Shown here piece after piece: positions 43,207-54,929 of a DNA stretch of 64,000 nt; the stretch's first letter is position 1, and the number at the start of each line of letters is the position of its first letter. The DNA is from Irpex lacteus. Taxonomy: Eukaryota > Basidiomycota > Agaricomycetes > Polyporales > Irpicaceae. The stretch spans positions 1,302,001-1,366,000 of the forward strand of contig MQVO02000008.1 of assembly GCA_001986395.2 (NCBI GenBank), read 5' to 3'. The notes under the pieces were generated by a model. The model was not told where the DNA came from. It saw only the letters and a program-made list of their open reading frames with translations, and did no database searches. A program made the position numbers and the translations under genes.

Positions 43207-44532
43207 TTAAATAAACGCAGCTCGAGGTGTTTGGTCTTCGAGGTCCCCATCAAAACCACGAAAGCTTGGGGAGTATCGGTGCTCCTTCATCATATCTTCT
43301 AGCTGTGGACGGATTTTGCACCACACTAACCATATGCCTATGGTGAGTATATGTCAAAGGCAGCGCTAGCTTGGGCACGCACCTTCATCGGTAAGTTCCT
43401 CCGGCTTATAAACTAATTTCTTCCACTTCCTATACTGAGAACTTTCCGGAGGGAGCAACGAAGTCTCTGGCCATCCCATGTCAAGCAATTTTTCTTCGAT
43501 ACTATGCCCAGCGTTGTCAATCAAGGTGACCAAGTACAAGACACACACGTCCAATCTCACCTGTCTACGCGAGCCCAGTAAACCTCTTCCTCCTCCTCGA
43601 ATGGCTGATCTTTCTTCGTAAGTTCCCACTTTATGACGGCACGGGCATGCTATGACCATACTTTCAGTCTAGCCGCTACTAGTAATAGGACAACGAAAGA
43701 ATGCACACTCACAGCTTGCATTGCCTTCACAAACCATTGCCTCTTCTTCACGTATTTATCGAGCTTGCTGCCAGAGAGAGACCAGAAGATACCAAGAACC
43801 TTGTTGAATTCGTCTACGTAGTAGTAGTGCCTCACGTAGCGAGAGCCTGCAAGTTTAGTGTCTGTAGAAAATCGACGTTCAGCTCTGTAGGTATACGTGC
43901 TCTAAACGAAGGGCACACCATTTGTGTTCAAAAGACTGAAAAATAGCTCGACGTCTGTTATCTTGCCCTTGAGTTTCTTAGAAAGTGCAGAGCGCGTAGA
44001 TACACTGTCGAAGAGATATCAGACGAGCACTAGTTTGAGTTGCTGATATTCACTTATTCTTCCAGCATCGGGCACAGAACCGGACAGACATATTGTAATC
44101 TTTTCTTCCAGCACGAACAGTGCCACATCCCTGAGGAATAGTAAGAATGGACAATACTAGGCTAGCCGTGAACGACACTTACAAAGCAGCGGTGCTCGAA
44201 GAGAAGCGACGCATATTTCGATTCGCTAAGACCCTTGGGCGGTGGTGGAGGGTTCTTCATATTTCTTCTCGCCACTACACATACTCTCGGAGGAAGGGTG
44301 CAACAGTATCTTGCGAAAATGGTGCGAAACTCGGGACAGCTGCAACAGATCTTGAGGAGACAAGAAGGTCGCAACCTGTGAAGGCAAGCCATGATGAAAT
44401 GAGAATACAAATGTGAGAAGAATCGCGCACCTCTAGAAATATATCCACAGGAATGTCAGCAATGTGGGCGTATTTATCTATTGTACGTTTGCGTCGTTTG
44501 GGTGTAAACCCCTGAGTGCCCGCCGAAGCCAT
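43207..44532 (-). CDS. F-box protein
   Basis: Start 44532 (MASAGTQGFTPKRRKRTIDK). The F-box spans the first intron: HIADIPVDIFLE joined to VATFLSPQDLLQLSRVSHHF and RKILLHPSSR. Downstream exons read MSVRFCARCWKNK (an NxxMSVRFCxxC pattern), RYVRHYYYVDEFNKVLGIFW, KRQWFVKAMQA, then EEKLLDMGWPET and KPEELTDE, ending IRPQLEDMM before the stop at 43207. This arrangement is common in agaricomycete F-box proteins, which recruit substrates to SCF ubiquitin ligases; the target is unknown. Exon borders in the middle are approximate. Confidence 0.72.
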
Positions 44533-44811
44533 ACGTTTGAGACCTGTTATTGGGTAAGATACTTCGGAACTAACACGAAAGCAAGAATATATAAACATAA
44601 ACAGACTCACAATATTAAGAGCTAAAATTACGGTGGAATTAGACGAATAGTACAGTCGAGTTCAAGTGAGACCCGTAGTAGACAGGGGCGCCTGATACGA
44701 AACTGCCAAATTCGGCATTGATGGAGATCGCCGAATTCGTCTGAGTTTGAATCTGCACCCTATGATACCAGAGTTTGTATCTCTTGCACCGTGCTTACAC
44801 TATTGCCCAAG

Positions 44812-46837
44812 ATGTATCCATGTAAGTAAGCACAATTTTGATAATATGTACTACGATAACTAACGACCACAACCAATATCAGCTAAATCGCACGTCGTAA
44901 AGACTTTCTCGCAACTAATCAAGCTTCTACCGCCCACCGAACAGGCAAAGGTGTGTACTAGTTTCACGTTTCCATGTCGTCAGCTCAGCAACTTCATCAG
45001 CCACAAGTTGCGCTGCTCGCAGGAGCGGTAACCCCTTATAGAAATGATACCGATCGTGAAATGCCTTTCCGCCAGGTACGATGTATTTTACCCTTGGGTA
45101 AGCATTTGATTCGCCTAACAAAGCGTCGTTATCATAGGAGTCCAACTTCTATTACCTATCTGGATCCGGCATCCCCGCAAGTTACTTGCTATTGATCTAC
45201 CAAAATGGTACCTCTCTGGCGGAGACCCCCAGCGCACAACTGTTCATTCCCGAAATTGAACCCGCCGATATAATGTGGTCCGTCCCTCCGCCAACTGTGG
45301 ACGAAGCAGTAAGGACACATGAGGCGACTAAGATCGCTCATACCGCATCCCTTCCGGAGGCTATTAACGATACTCTGAAGGCTTACCCCGATGCAACCTT
45401 CCACGTCCTTCCACGCGGCTCGCCTCTCTTTCCCGTACTTCCAGAGCAATTCACCAGTCTGGTGTCCTCCGCGAACGCCGTGATCACGGATGCATATCTT
45501 TTGCCTGCTCTGCACCTCGCTCGTCTTACAAAGGATGCCTTTGAAGTTTCCGAAATCAAGCGTGCAAATGACATCAGTTCACGCGCACATGAGACAGTTA
45601 TGCGAGTACTTGGGCAGGGAGTGAAGGGGCTCATCAAACGAGGCGAAGGTGCTGGAGTAAAGCGCCCTCTCCTACCCAGTGAATGGTTGATCGAGAAGGA
45701 GGCAGAGGCAGAAGCTCTCTTTGTGGCTTCCTGCCGTCGTGAAGGGTATAGTAGCAAACTCGTACCTACATTAGGGGTGCAAACTAACCATACGCTCTAT
45801 TCCAGCGCAATGCACCAAGCATATCTTCCCATCGTGGCTGCGTCAACGCGAGCTTCCACCTTGCACTACTGCTGTAACGATAAGGAATTCGCTTGGGGTC
45901 CCGTTAAGCCACATGACCACAAGAACAACGGACACATCCATCATACCGATGAAGACAAGAATTTCGTTCCGCAAGTGTTGCTCATCGACGCTGGCTGTGA
46001 ATGGAACTACTACGCTGCGGATAGTGAGTATAATATCTCACTGATGCTCCCTTCGTTGCTCCCTGCTTAACTCAATAACCAGTTACGCGAACCATGCCGG
46101 TTGGAAACGGCGGAAAGTTCACTCCAGAAGCCCGAGAGATATACTCTCTTGTCCTGGAGATGCAAAAGGTCAGAAAGGTCGGGCTAATGGAAGCATTCAT
46201 TCTGATATTCTCCTGTTAAAGCTATCGTTCGAAGCTCTCAAGCCCGGCCTTCACTGGGACGCCATCCAACTTCTGTGTCACCGAACACTTGTGAAAGGCT
46301 TCCAACGCCTTGGCATCTTCAAGAGCCCTGAACAGCCGGGTTCTGGGTCGTGGAACTCAGAGGAGGCAATTCTTGCTTCTGGTGTCAGTTCAGCGTTCTT
46401 CCCCCATGGGGTCGGCCACTCTCTCGGAATGGATGTCCACGACGTACCCAGTTCCAGCAAGCCTGCCAACAACCCTACCATTAAAGGTTTGGAGCTCGGT
46501 AATCCAGACTTCTATACTTACCTCCGACTGAGGCTGCCCCTCGAAGAGGGAATGGTCGTGGTGAGTAGATGCCTTCATCCCGTTATATAAAGAACGATCG
46601 CTGACCACCATCAACACCACTCAGACCGTTGAGCCTGGAATCTACTTCTCTCCACACTTACTCGCACCCGTACGAGACTCTAAGCATATCAACCATGATG
46701 TGCTAAAGAGGTACGAGAGCGTTGGGGGCGTGAGGATTGAGGATGTAGTTCTGATCACGGGCGACGGTTACGAGAACCTGACTACTGTCCGCAGCGATGT
46801 CGAGTGGGTAGAGGGCGTCTGTTCAGGCGAACTCTGA
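44812..46837 (+). CDS. Xaa-Pro dipeptidase/aminopeptidase (M24B)
   Basis: Metallopeptidase cleaving bonds next to proline. Start 44812 with a very short first exon (MYPS), then KSHVVKTFSQLI. Aminopeptidase-P N-terminal domain with FYYLSGSGIPASYLL; catalytic pita-bread domain with metal ligands in LLIDAGCEWNYYAADITR (two Asp), FFPHGVGHSLGMDVHD (His), TVEPGIYFSP (Glu) and GGVRIEDVVL (Glu). Ends at TGA 46835-46837. Seven or eight introns. This is an ordinary fungal prolidase-like gene; its position next to the island of proline-directed peptidases may be chance. Confidence 0.9.
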
Positions 46838-46987
46838 AACAACAAAATCATCTCTTCGAGCAAGGAGTGAACGAGGTATATTCTGTACGATCAAGCACTG
46901 TATAACGTATCAGACAAAAGAATTGACATTGCTACGATCTCTCAATACAAGTACACGTTAAGTCCCGTTTTGCTATATGAAGACCAG

Positions 46988-48684
46988 CTAAGCAGACTCA
47001 GCCACCAAACTGGCGTTGTCTGTCAGGACCTTATTCAGTCCCTCGCGATGCAAACAATTCTCGAAGGCGAAGCTCTTCGCGATCTCTTCGATCTCGGCGT
47101 CGCTCTTTCCACGGAAGTGCTCGGCCCACTCCAGGATCAAGAACTCGGAGACGAGGATGTTGCGTGCAAGACGACCGACACGGTCTGCAGCCTTCCAGAG
47201 AGGGAAGGGATACAGGTTCTGGTGCTCGGGCTTCACTTCTTTATGGATGAGGTCTATCAGGGGTTGATATGAGGCACGGACATGGGTGTCGTCAGCCCCC
47301 CAGGCGTCGATAGCAAGGCGATGCTTCTTAGCGAGGAAGTCCTTGAAGAGGGTCATGTAGGGTGTGTCGAGGGAGACGTGGACCATACCCTGGAAGCCAA
47401 TGTCCTTGTAAAGCCAGATGGTCCAGCTCAGACGATCCTGTAAATAGCGTAAGTGGGTAATCGTGCGTTCAAAACCTTCGACATGCATACCTTGTTGTAG
47501 ATAGCGAGCTGATCTTTGAGGACGTGATAACGCCGCTCGTTGATCTCGTCGGTCTCCTCACCCTCGTACTGCTTCCTAGCGTAGACAGGACCGAACTCGC
47601 CGTTCCAAACGCATAGGCCATGTGCGTCCATCCACTCCCTCTTCTTCTCGTAGCTCCTTCGCAACCTCGTCTGCTGGGTTAGGGTACCCACATACTTCTC
47701 GTCTGAAGCGGGGAAGCCGAAACGAGCGTAATCGTGGATGGAGTAGGCGGTGTTGTCCCAGCTCTTGTACGCGTCGCCGAAGTGAGAGAAGTCAGAAGCG
47801 AAGGTGTTGCCGTCGAAGTAGATGGTGTGGTGGGGATCGATCTCACGAATGGCCTTGTGGATGCGATGGTAGAAGTCGATAAGACGTGTGTGGTAGGGAT
47901 CAGTAGGCTCGTTCAAGGGGTTGTAACCAGCGATCCAAGTGTTGTCTTTGTAATGCTTGGCAAGTTCCTGCCAGAGCCAGACGACACGGTCCTGGTGATC
48001 TTTATGGAGCCAGAAAGTGGGGATATGGATGCCTGAGTCGGAGTGCCAGTCGCCGTTTTGCCCACCGGGGGCGGTATGAAGATCGAGGATGGTGTAAATT
48101 CCGTGCTTGGAGCAGATATCAATAACACGATCAAGGTGTTTGAAGCCCTCTGGCTTCAGTACTCTCGGATTGAGGTCATCTAGAGCATACTCTGTCAGTC
48201 GTGTGCGACTAATATCAGCGCCAAACTGACCTTCGAAGTGTCTGTAGTTGAATGGGATACGGATACAATTGAGCCCGAGGCTCTTGAAGAACGCGGCGTC
48301 CGCATCCTGGAAGAAGTATTCCAGGAACTACCAAACATTCATGGGAAATCTGAGCAAGGCTGAAGGAAGAAGGTGTACACAGCATACCTTGTCAAAGAAT
48401 AAATCACGCTTTGCTTCACCGACAACCTCTGCAAGTGCTTCCCGGATCTGGAATTCACTTCCCGGATATCCTGGATGGAGTGAGTAAATTGCTGATATAT
48501 TGCATGTGATAAATACCTGATATGAAGTTCTCCATACTGTAGAGTATCGTCAGTTTACGAAGCATGGGTCACAGAAGCAGCAGAGTACTCACTTCATCCA
48601 TCCACCCAGACCCGCACCACGCAGGATAACCTCCTTCCCGTCTTGATCAACGATTTTAGTGCCAGAGACCTTCAAGTACGACAT
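46988..48684 (-). CDS. GH5 beta-glucanase-like enzyme, copy A
   Basis: Glycoside hydrolase family 5, exo-beta-1,3-glucanase-like. Start 48684 (MSYLKVSGTKIVDQDGKEVI), then LRGAGLGGWMN-MENFIS. Acid/base Glu in YNPLNEPTDP, nucleophile Glu in CVWNGEFGPVYARKQY, aromatic platform SWTIWLYKDIGFQGMVHV. It ends AEHFRGKSDAEIEEIAKSFA and ...LVAESA, stop at 46988. No signal peptide. Divergent from copy B across 1.3 kb. The two share most motifs and are an inverted duplicate. Confidence 0.87.
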
Positions 48685-50026
48685 TGTAGTGAGATGTAAG
48701 AGCAGGGTTTGCTGAGTTCTATGTCCACAGTCTCGTATCTTATAAGTGGCAGGACACGGGCCGTCGAAGACTGCCTCCAGCGTTTACCCGCCGGAGCATG
48801 AGATCTGGAAACCGATTTCAGCATTTCCGAGGCGGCACAGGTACTGTAAAGCAAATCGGACGGTACTTCAACGACTTGTCCTTTATGACATGAAGCGTCA
48901 TTCCCGCTACCAGCGCTAGCTTGGTAGAGGGTCTTAGGGTTGCAGGGGCCCACTATTTGGCCAACTTTTACGCCAAAAACGCAACGTCACGTGCCCTTTT
49001 CCAGGAATTGCGTGCTCGGGCGCTCTGTGCCTTCGAAGACCCCGGACCACTCCCGCGCGCTTGTGAGAGTACTCTGAAGCAATGCGGCGTGTTGGATGAT
49101 CTTCGTTTGAACGACATATATATTGGCATGCGAGAACATACAGCCTTGATTCATTCTGCGAGCAATTTAATGTCGGTGATGCATGGGTTCGCTAGGGCGC
49201 ATGAAGCTGCTGGCCGGAGCGCCGAAGGCGCGAAGGCCTGCAGCGGCATGCGCCGGCAGTGCAGGAACCACAGGGTAATTACTTGTGTTCACCATGACTA
49301 TGACTGTGACACTGTGAGTTGCATGAATATTCCCCAATGCCCCTGGTAGCGGGTTTTGCTGCGAATGCAGCCCTACTTATTTTGTTGCGAAGGTCGGGCC
49401 AGGAGCCGGTCCTGCCTCCTATCTGGAACTGTCATACCTGCCGAGTGATGTCCGTTTCAGGAAGGTGTGCAAGTTAACGTTCACCGACGGCTGACACTAC
49501 TAAGCCATTCCTGCTCTAATAACAACACAAGAAAATCTTGACCATTATCTCCTTGGAGAGGACGGATTGGAGCGTCGGGACGAAACCCGAAGCATGCGAG
49601 TCCAAGGAGATAGAGGCAGCGTGGCCCACACAGTCATCGTTAGGCTGTGGGGGTGCTACCGAGGATAGTCCGAGGGCACTTCGGGATGAATGCAATTAAT
49701 TGTCGGCCTGACTTGCGACTGGCTGCAGCGGTGTCGACGAGTCTAGATGTAAACGGAACTACAATGCAATAATCAGCAGACGGGAGTCTAAATTTGATAA
49801 CTCGTTCTCACAACCAACCACGACATCATCAGGTGTGCCTGCCGCCATTGCATCGATATCTTCGAATCCGGGGCAGCGGGGCCCCAACTGTCTAGACGGT
49901 CCGAGACGAGCGAGGGTAAAAGTATACAAGAGCAGGATCCTAGTATGCCGCCGGCACACACACACGCAGAACTGTCTCGTTCGCCACTGAGCCCCACGCT
50001 GCTAGAGGTCTGCCAAGCTTGCAAGG
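48685..50026. other. Divergent intergenic spacer of the GH5 pair
   Basis: No gene recognised. Contains palindromic GC-rich segments near 49200-49250 and the multi-hairpin segment at 49546-49700. Confidence 0.5.
49546..49612. repeat. 12-bp perfect inverted repeat enclosing further hairpins
   Basis: TATCTCCTTGGA (49546-49557) pairs with TCCAAGGAGATA (49601-49612). Inside, TCGGG/CCCGA (49575-49590) can pair. A second stem CCCACA/TGTGGG follows at about 49626-49651. It may be a structured RNA or only a palindromic regulatory region; I do not recognise a family. Confidence 0.5.
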
Positions 50027-51710
50027 ATGGCCATTAGTTTTTTGAAAGTAAAGGGAACGAGAATCGTTGACGGAGATGATAAGGAGGTTATTCTCAGAGG
50101 TGCTGGATTGGGAGGATGGATGACGTGAGTACATGTCTTGTAATCTACGTAAAGCAGAAACTGAACAACTCGTTAGCATGGAGAACTTTATTACTGGTGA
50201 GCACCGTTTCTGCTTACCAACCCCATTAAAGGTCCTCAATATTCGTCCAAAGGGTACCCTGGGTGTGAGTTCCAGATCAGGGAAGCACTTGCGGAAGTTA
50301 TTGGCAAGGCGAAGTCCGAGTTCTTCTTCGACAAGGCAAGTGAGAAACTACGATATATGTCATAGACCAGGTCACCAATATTAACATGTTAACATACCGT
50401 ATAGTTCCTTGAGTACTTCTTTGTGAAGGACGATGCCGTCTTTTTCAAGTCCCTTGGCCTTAACTGTATTCGCATTGCCATCAACTACCGACACTTCGAG
50501 GATGACATGAACCCCCGAGTGCTGAAAGAAGACGGCTTTCGCCACCTTGACCGCGTAGTCCGTCTCTGTGCCGAACAGGGTGTCTACACCATCCTAGACA
50601 TGCATACTGCGCCAGGTGGTCAGAACGGAGGATGGCACTCCGACCACGGTTGTCACATCGCCGGCTTTTGGAAACACAGGGACTTCCAGGACAGACTGGT
50701 ATGGCTGTGGACGGAGATCGCCAAGCACTACAAGGACGAGAAGTGGATCGCGGGCTACAATCCCATGAACGAGCCAACAGACCCGGACCATGTACGTCTC
50801 GTCGAGTATTATGACCGCGTACACGCCGCGATCCGCTCCGTGGACCCTCATCACATCCTCTTCTGGGATGGGAACACCTACTCGACGGATTTCTCTCGCT
50901 TCCCGGATGACGCTGGCACCCGCTGGCCAAACTCTGCCTTTGCGATCCACGATTACTCATTATATGGCTTCCCGAAGTCTCCCGAGCCGTACGCGAGAAC
51001 AGACGAGCAGAGGCGAAGGATGGCAAGGAGCTACCAGAAGAAGCGAGAGTGGATGGATCAGAGGGGTTTGTGCGTATGGAACGGCGAGTGGGGCCCTGTT
51101 TATGCCAGAAAGCAGTACGATGGTGAGGCGAGCGATGAGATCAACGAACGGAGATATAACGTACTCAAGGACCAGTTGGAGCTATACGATAAGGTATTCT
51201 TCTTTCCTCCGTTTCTCTCAAGGCCTGTATACTAACCTGTCTGGCCCATAGGACCGCCTGAGCTGGTCCATCTGGCTCTACAAAGACATTGGGTTCCAAG
51301 GAATGGTGCACGTCGATCCCACGACGCCGTATATGAAGCTCTTGTGGGATAGCGGATTCCTGCAGAAGAAGTATCGATTAGCCGTCGACAGCTGGGGCGC
51401 TGACGATAAAGCCGTCAAATACGCCTACGACCCCATCGTAAACCTCATCAAGGAGGCCGTTCCGGACGAGAAGCACCGCCAGCTGTATCCATACCCGCTC
51501 TGGACGCTGGAAGGAAGGGTGGAGCGACTGGCACGGAACACGTTAGTCGCAGAATTCTTGGTGAGGGAATGGGCAGAGCACTTCGTTGGAAAGTCAGAGG
51601 AGGAGCTTGAGGAACTGGCGAAGAGCTTCCTGTTCGAGAACTGCTTGAAGCGGGAGGGACTGAACAAGGTGTTGACCGAGTATCACACAGCTCATAGTAG
51701 CACCGCCTAG
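50027..51710 (+). CDS. GH5 beta-glucanase-like enzyme, copy B
   Basis: Start 50027 (MAISFLKVKGTRIVDGDDKE), LRGAGLGGWMT-MENFITG. Then FFKSLGLNCIRIAINYRHFE, LDMHTAPGGQNGGWHSD, acid/base Glu in GYNPMNEPTDPDH, nucleophile Glu in CVWNGEWGPVYARKQYD, and SWSIWLYKDIGFQGMVHVDP. Stop at 51710. About 470 residues, no signal peptide, six or so exons. Paralogue of the gene at 46988-48684. Confidence 0.9.
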
Positions 51711-51778
51711 AATTACAGCTAAAATTCAGTACGCTACTTTCCTTGCTGAATTACAGGTAGCAATATGTATCGAGGATT

Positions 51779-52930
51779 TTACCGGCCTGCAAACTTTAAC
51801 CTCGCTTTCTGATTCCTTCGCAAATCTTCGTCACGCAACTTCGACTCCAACGCATTGTAGAGTCCTCGGGCGTACTTTTCACCCTCCTAATACGGTAGCG
51901 TAAGCTTGGTTCATGTGGAAAGATATGTGACGAACCGTGATGTATTCCTGCACTTGCGACAATTGCAACTCTCCTGGCCCAAGCAGCTTCATACTTTGCA
52001 GTATAGAGGAGGACGACGAAGGGAAAGAAAAGAGTAGTAGTAAGCGTAAGGGTGTAGCAGCTTCCTCGGACGATGTTGCATCGAGGTAGTGTACCGGCGG
52101 ATCCTGGATCTCTATGAGCTGAGATCGGTAGTGATTGAACAGGTCGACGTACAATGTTTAGGGTTATGCACACAGGCCACCGCTCTCTCCCCTCCAACGG
52201 ATCACCCTCATCCCACGTATCTGCGAGTTCAAAATCTGTCGCCGCCGGAACCTCTCTGGTGTTGAAGCCGCTGGCAGCAACGGAATTAGGATCGATGTCC
52301 ATGTTTTCCTCGGGGGCACGCGCTGTGTTTCTTCCCGCATACTGAACACTCCTCGTCCTAGGCACCTTCGTATCCCAAAGCGCCGCACGTGCAGCCATGA
52401 ATACTACGTCAAAAGCATTTCCAGCATCGGACAGGATTGTCACGTCGAGGTGCAGCAACCAGGCTTTCTTCTTGGGTAGAATACCGAGGTTTTTGGGGTG
52501 TAGGGTCGGATGCGAAAGAGCTTGGTGTAGCAGGGTTGTGTAGTCGTATTGCAGGTCGTCAAGAGCGTTCGATGACACGTGTGAGTAGGCAGCTGGGGAA
52601 CTACCTTTCAACTGTTCAGCTACTGCAAAATTGGAACATCTGTTCGATAACGCACCATGATACGTTGCAAACAATCCTTCCCTCGTCAGCACCTCCTTGC
52701 ACGTCTTCTACCTCCAGTTTGACCGCAGCTATGACTTCCGTCCCTCCACCACCCTCCAATGCTGATTTACCTGCGTTAACGCGTGCACTTCCATTAGCTA
52801 GCGGGGCGAATCCAGTTTCAAGAAAAATGTTGCGGAAGTCGGTAAGACCACGGCCATCGGCTCGAAAAGCGGGCTTAGAACGTAAAGAAGACTGTATGTA
52901 CGATCTCTCTGACTTAGAAACAGAAGCCAT
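51779..52930 (-). CDS. RRP42: Exosome complex component RRP42 (RNase PH fold)
   Basis: Subunit of the RNA exosome ring. Start 52930 (MASVSKSERSYIQSSLRSKP), then the RNase PH hallmark FRADGRGLTDFRNIFLETGF, GTEVIAAVKLEVEDV, GRIVCNVS, LHPKNLGILPKKKAWLLHLD and VTILSDAGNAFDVVFMAARA. The C-terminal exons give PSSSSSILQSMKLLGPGELQ and end ARGLYNALESKLRDEDLRRN and KFAGR, with the stop at 51779. Five or so exons. The start is preferred to the ATG at 53005 because family members begin just before this serine-rich helix. Confidence 0.88.
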
Positions 52931-53286
52931 GGAGATGTATAGGAAGGACGACACGGTCGTGAGGTGATGGGATGGTGGTGGATGATCACAAAGCGAATTA
53001 CTCAAATTGGCAATTTTTGCCTGAGTACTCCTCCGCAGCTGTCATCTTCGCTGCAACGCTGTAAGTCACCAATCTTCTCTTATACATCTGATCGCGTCTA
53101 TCTATCAGAATAGAGCTGCTTACGCGAGATATGAATATCACCGCGTCTTGGACCGGCGTTGGTTCGGTCACTCGCATGGCGGAAGTTGGGAGTCCGCCTA
53201 CAAGTTCATTCGCGTTGACCACCACCATCTCAGCGGGCTCGTGAACGAACTCATATCGCTGTACCGTACGGACAGGATAGGTGAAT

Positions 53287-54869
53287 ATGCCTCGCGCAAA
53301 AGTGCTGTCGACGGCACTCGACCTCGCGCCATCGCGCGCATGGTTGTCCAGTCTTCGACGTTCACACCCAGGAGAGACGGAAAGAAGTTCCCAACTAGAT
53401 GAGCCCTCACAGCGCGACCCAGAGCTCAAACTCCCCCCTATACCATCTTTGGTAATTGTGCTATCAGCAAGTACACTGCTGCAGGTATGTCATAGATGTG
53501 CCTTGCTGGCCAAGTTATACTCAACACGTCCCTTCCTTAGCTGTCATTCTTCATCATCGTGTCCTCGTCGAACGCCTATGCTCAACATCTTGGAGGAACA
53601 TCCACCTTTTCCGGTTTGGTCATCGGTATTCCGACAGTGTTCTCAGGACTTACGCTTCTCCCCCTTCTCAAACTCGATCGAGGCGGATATAAGATCCCTC
53701 TGCACTTCGCTTGCGGGTCTGCACTACTAGGCCATATCCTCTATGCTTTAGCATACAAGGCGAACTTCCTATACCTCATTTTCATCAGCCGTATCGTGTC
53801 AGGTTTTGGCTTCACATTCTGGATGTACGCGAAGAGGTACTGCTCAGACCACCGTATCGTCGGCGTACGACAGCGCACTATGCTCGCAGGATGGCTCGTA
53901 GTCGGACAGGCGCTTGGCTTCAGCCTGGGGCCTTTCGTTGGAGGGCTCTTGTAAGTTTTCAACGTTATAATTTTGGTCAGATCGTTCACCTAGGTCTTGC
54001 GCAGATACAAGGTTGGCTTTGCAAACACCATATTCAACGGCTACACCAGTCCTGGATGGATTATGGCTGGTATTTGGGCAGTGTTTTGGGTCCTCGTATA
54101 TCTGTTCTTCGAGGACATTCCACGTCCAGCACCAGTACCTACAGAGATAGAGATGGAGGTGGTCACGAAGAGTACTGCGGACAAACCCAAAGACGAGGCC
54201 ACCACCACCACTACCCCAGTGGACGCCTCTCGTGTTGAGGTTGCCGCTGAGGTAGAGCGATTCCGCATGTCCGCCGCACAGTGGGGGGTTACAGCGACAA
54301 TGTGCTGGTTCGCGATGACGTGCTTCTTCATCCTCGGGGCGTGGGAGTCGAACATCCCCGTGTTCACAGGCTCCGACTCACCTCTCTCTCCGTTTCACTT
54401 CAGCCCATTCGCCGCTGGGAACCTCATCGCACTAGGTGGTGCCTGCACTTTCCCGTTCCTCTTCCTAAACGTGTTCATAGCAAAGCGTACACAAGACCGG
54501 TACACACTCGCCTTGGGGACCACACTGGGGAGCTTTGGGCTGTTTATCGCGCTTGCAATACTCAGCACGCGAACAGTCAATTATGGCAGCTTCTTCATCT
54601 GCTGGTTCCTTATCGCGCTAGGATTCAACTTGGCGAGCACGGTAACCCTAAGCTTACTGTCGAAACAGCTGCCTGGCAAGTTCAACACGCGAATCAGCGT
54701 CATGATCCAGTACAGTAACTATACTGGTCGTGTTACGGGTGCGGTGTGGGGAGGAGCGGGTGTCAAGGTCGGAATGTTGAACTATATCGCCTTCCAGATC
54801 ATTATCGTAGGCATAGGGGCTATTCTGTTCACAACTCTTTGGAGAAACCTGAAGGCCAAAACTGGATAG
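53287..54869 (+). CDS. MFS transporter (MFSD8/CLN7-like)
   Basis: Major facilitator with about 12 membrane helices. Start 53287 (MPRAKVLSTALDLAPSRAWL), polar N-terminus, then LVIVLSASTLLQ-LSFFIIVS (helix 1 across the first intron), GLVIGIPTVFSGLTLLPLL, the loop ISRIVSGFGFTFWMYAKRYC, and MLAGWLVVGQALGFSLGPFV. A middle acidic loop (EIEMEVVTKSTADKPKDEAT) precedes the second half (WGVTATMCWFAMTCFFILGA and on). Ends LWRNLKAKTG. The motif order resembles lysosomal/vacuolar MFSD8 homologues; substrate unknown. The second exon junction is at about 53948/54002. Confidence 0.85.
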
Positions 54870-54929
54870 AATAGAAGGTATACCACATAGATTAACGAAT
54901 ACTAATAATGTCGACATTGCATATTTGGA

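Noticed and set aside
44812..46837. Xaa-Pro peptidase as a member of the peptide pathway
   Set aside because: Single copy, ordinary fungal gene, outside the duplicated blocks and beyond the F-box gene; adjacency alone is weak evidence.
52998..53429. Minus-strand ORF of 143 residues overlapping the MFS start
   Set aside because: Shadow of the MFS N-terminal exon; no domain, and the plus strand has a consistent spliced product.
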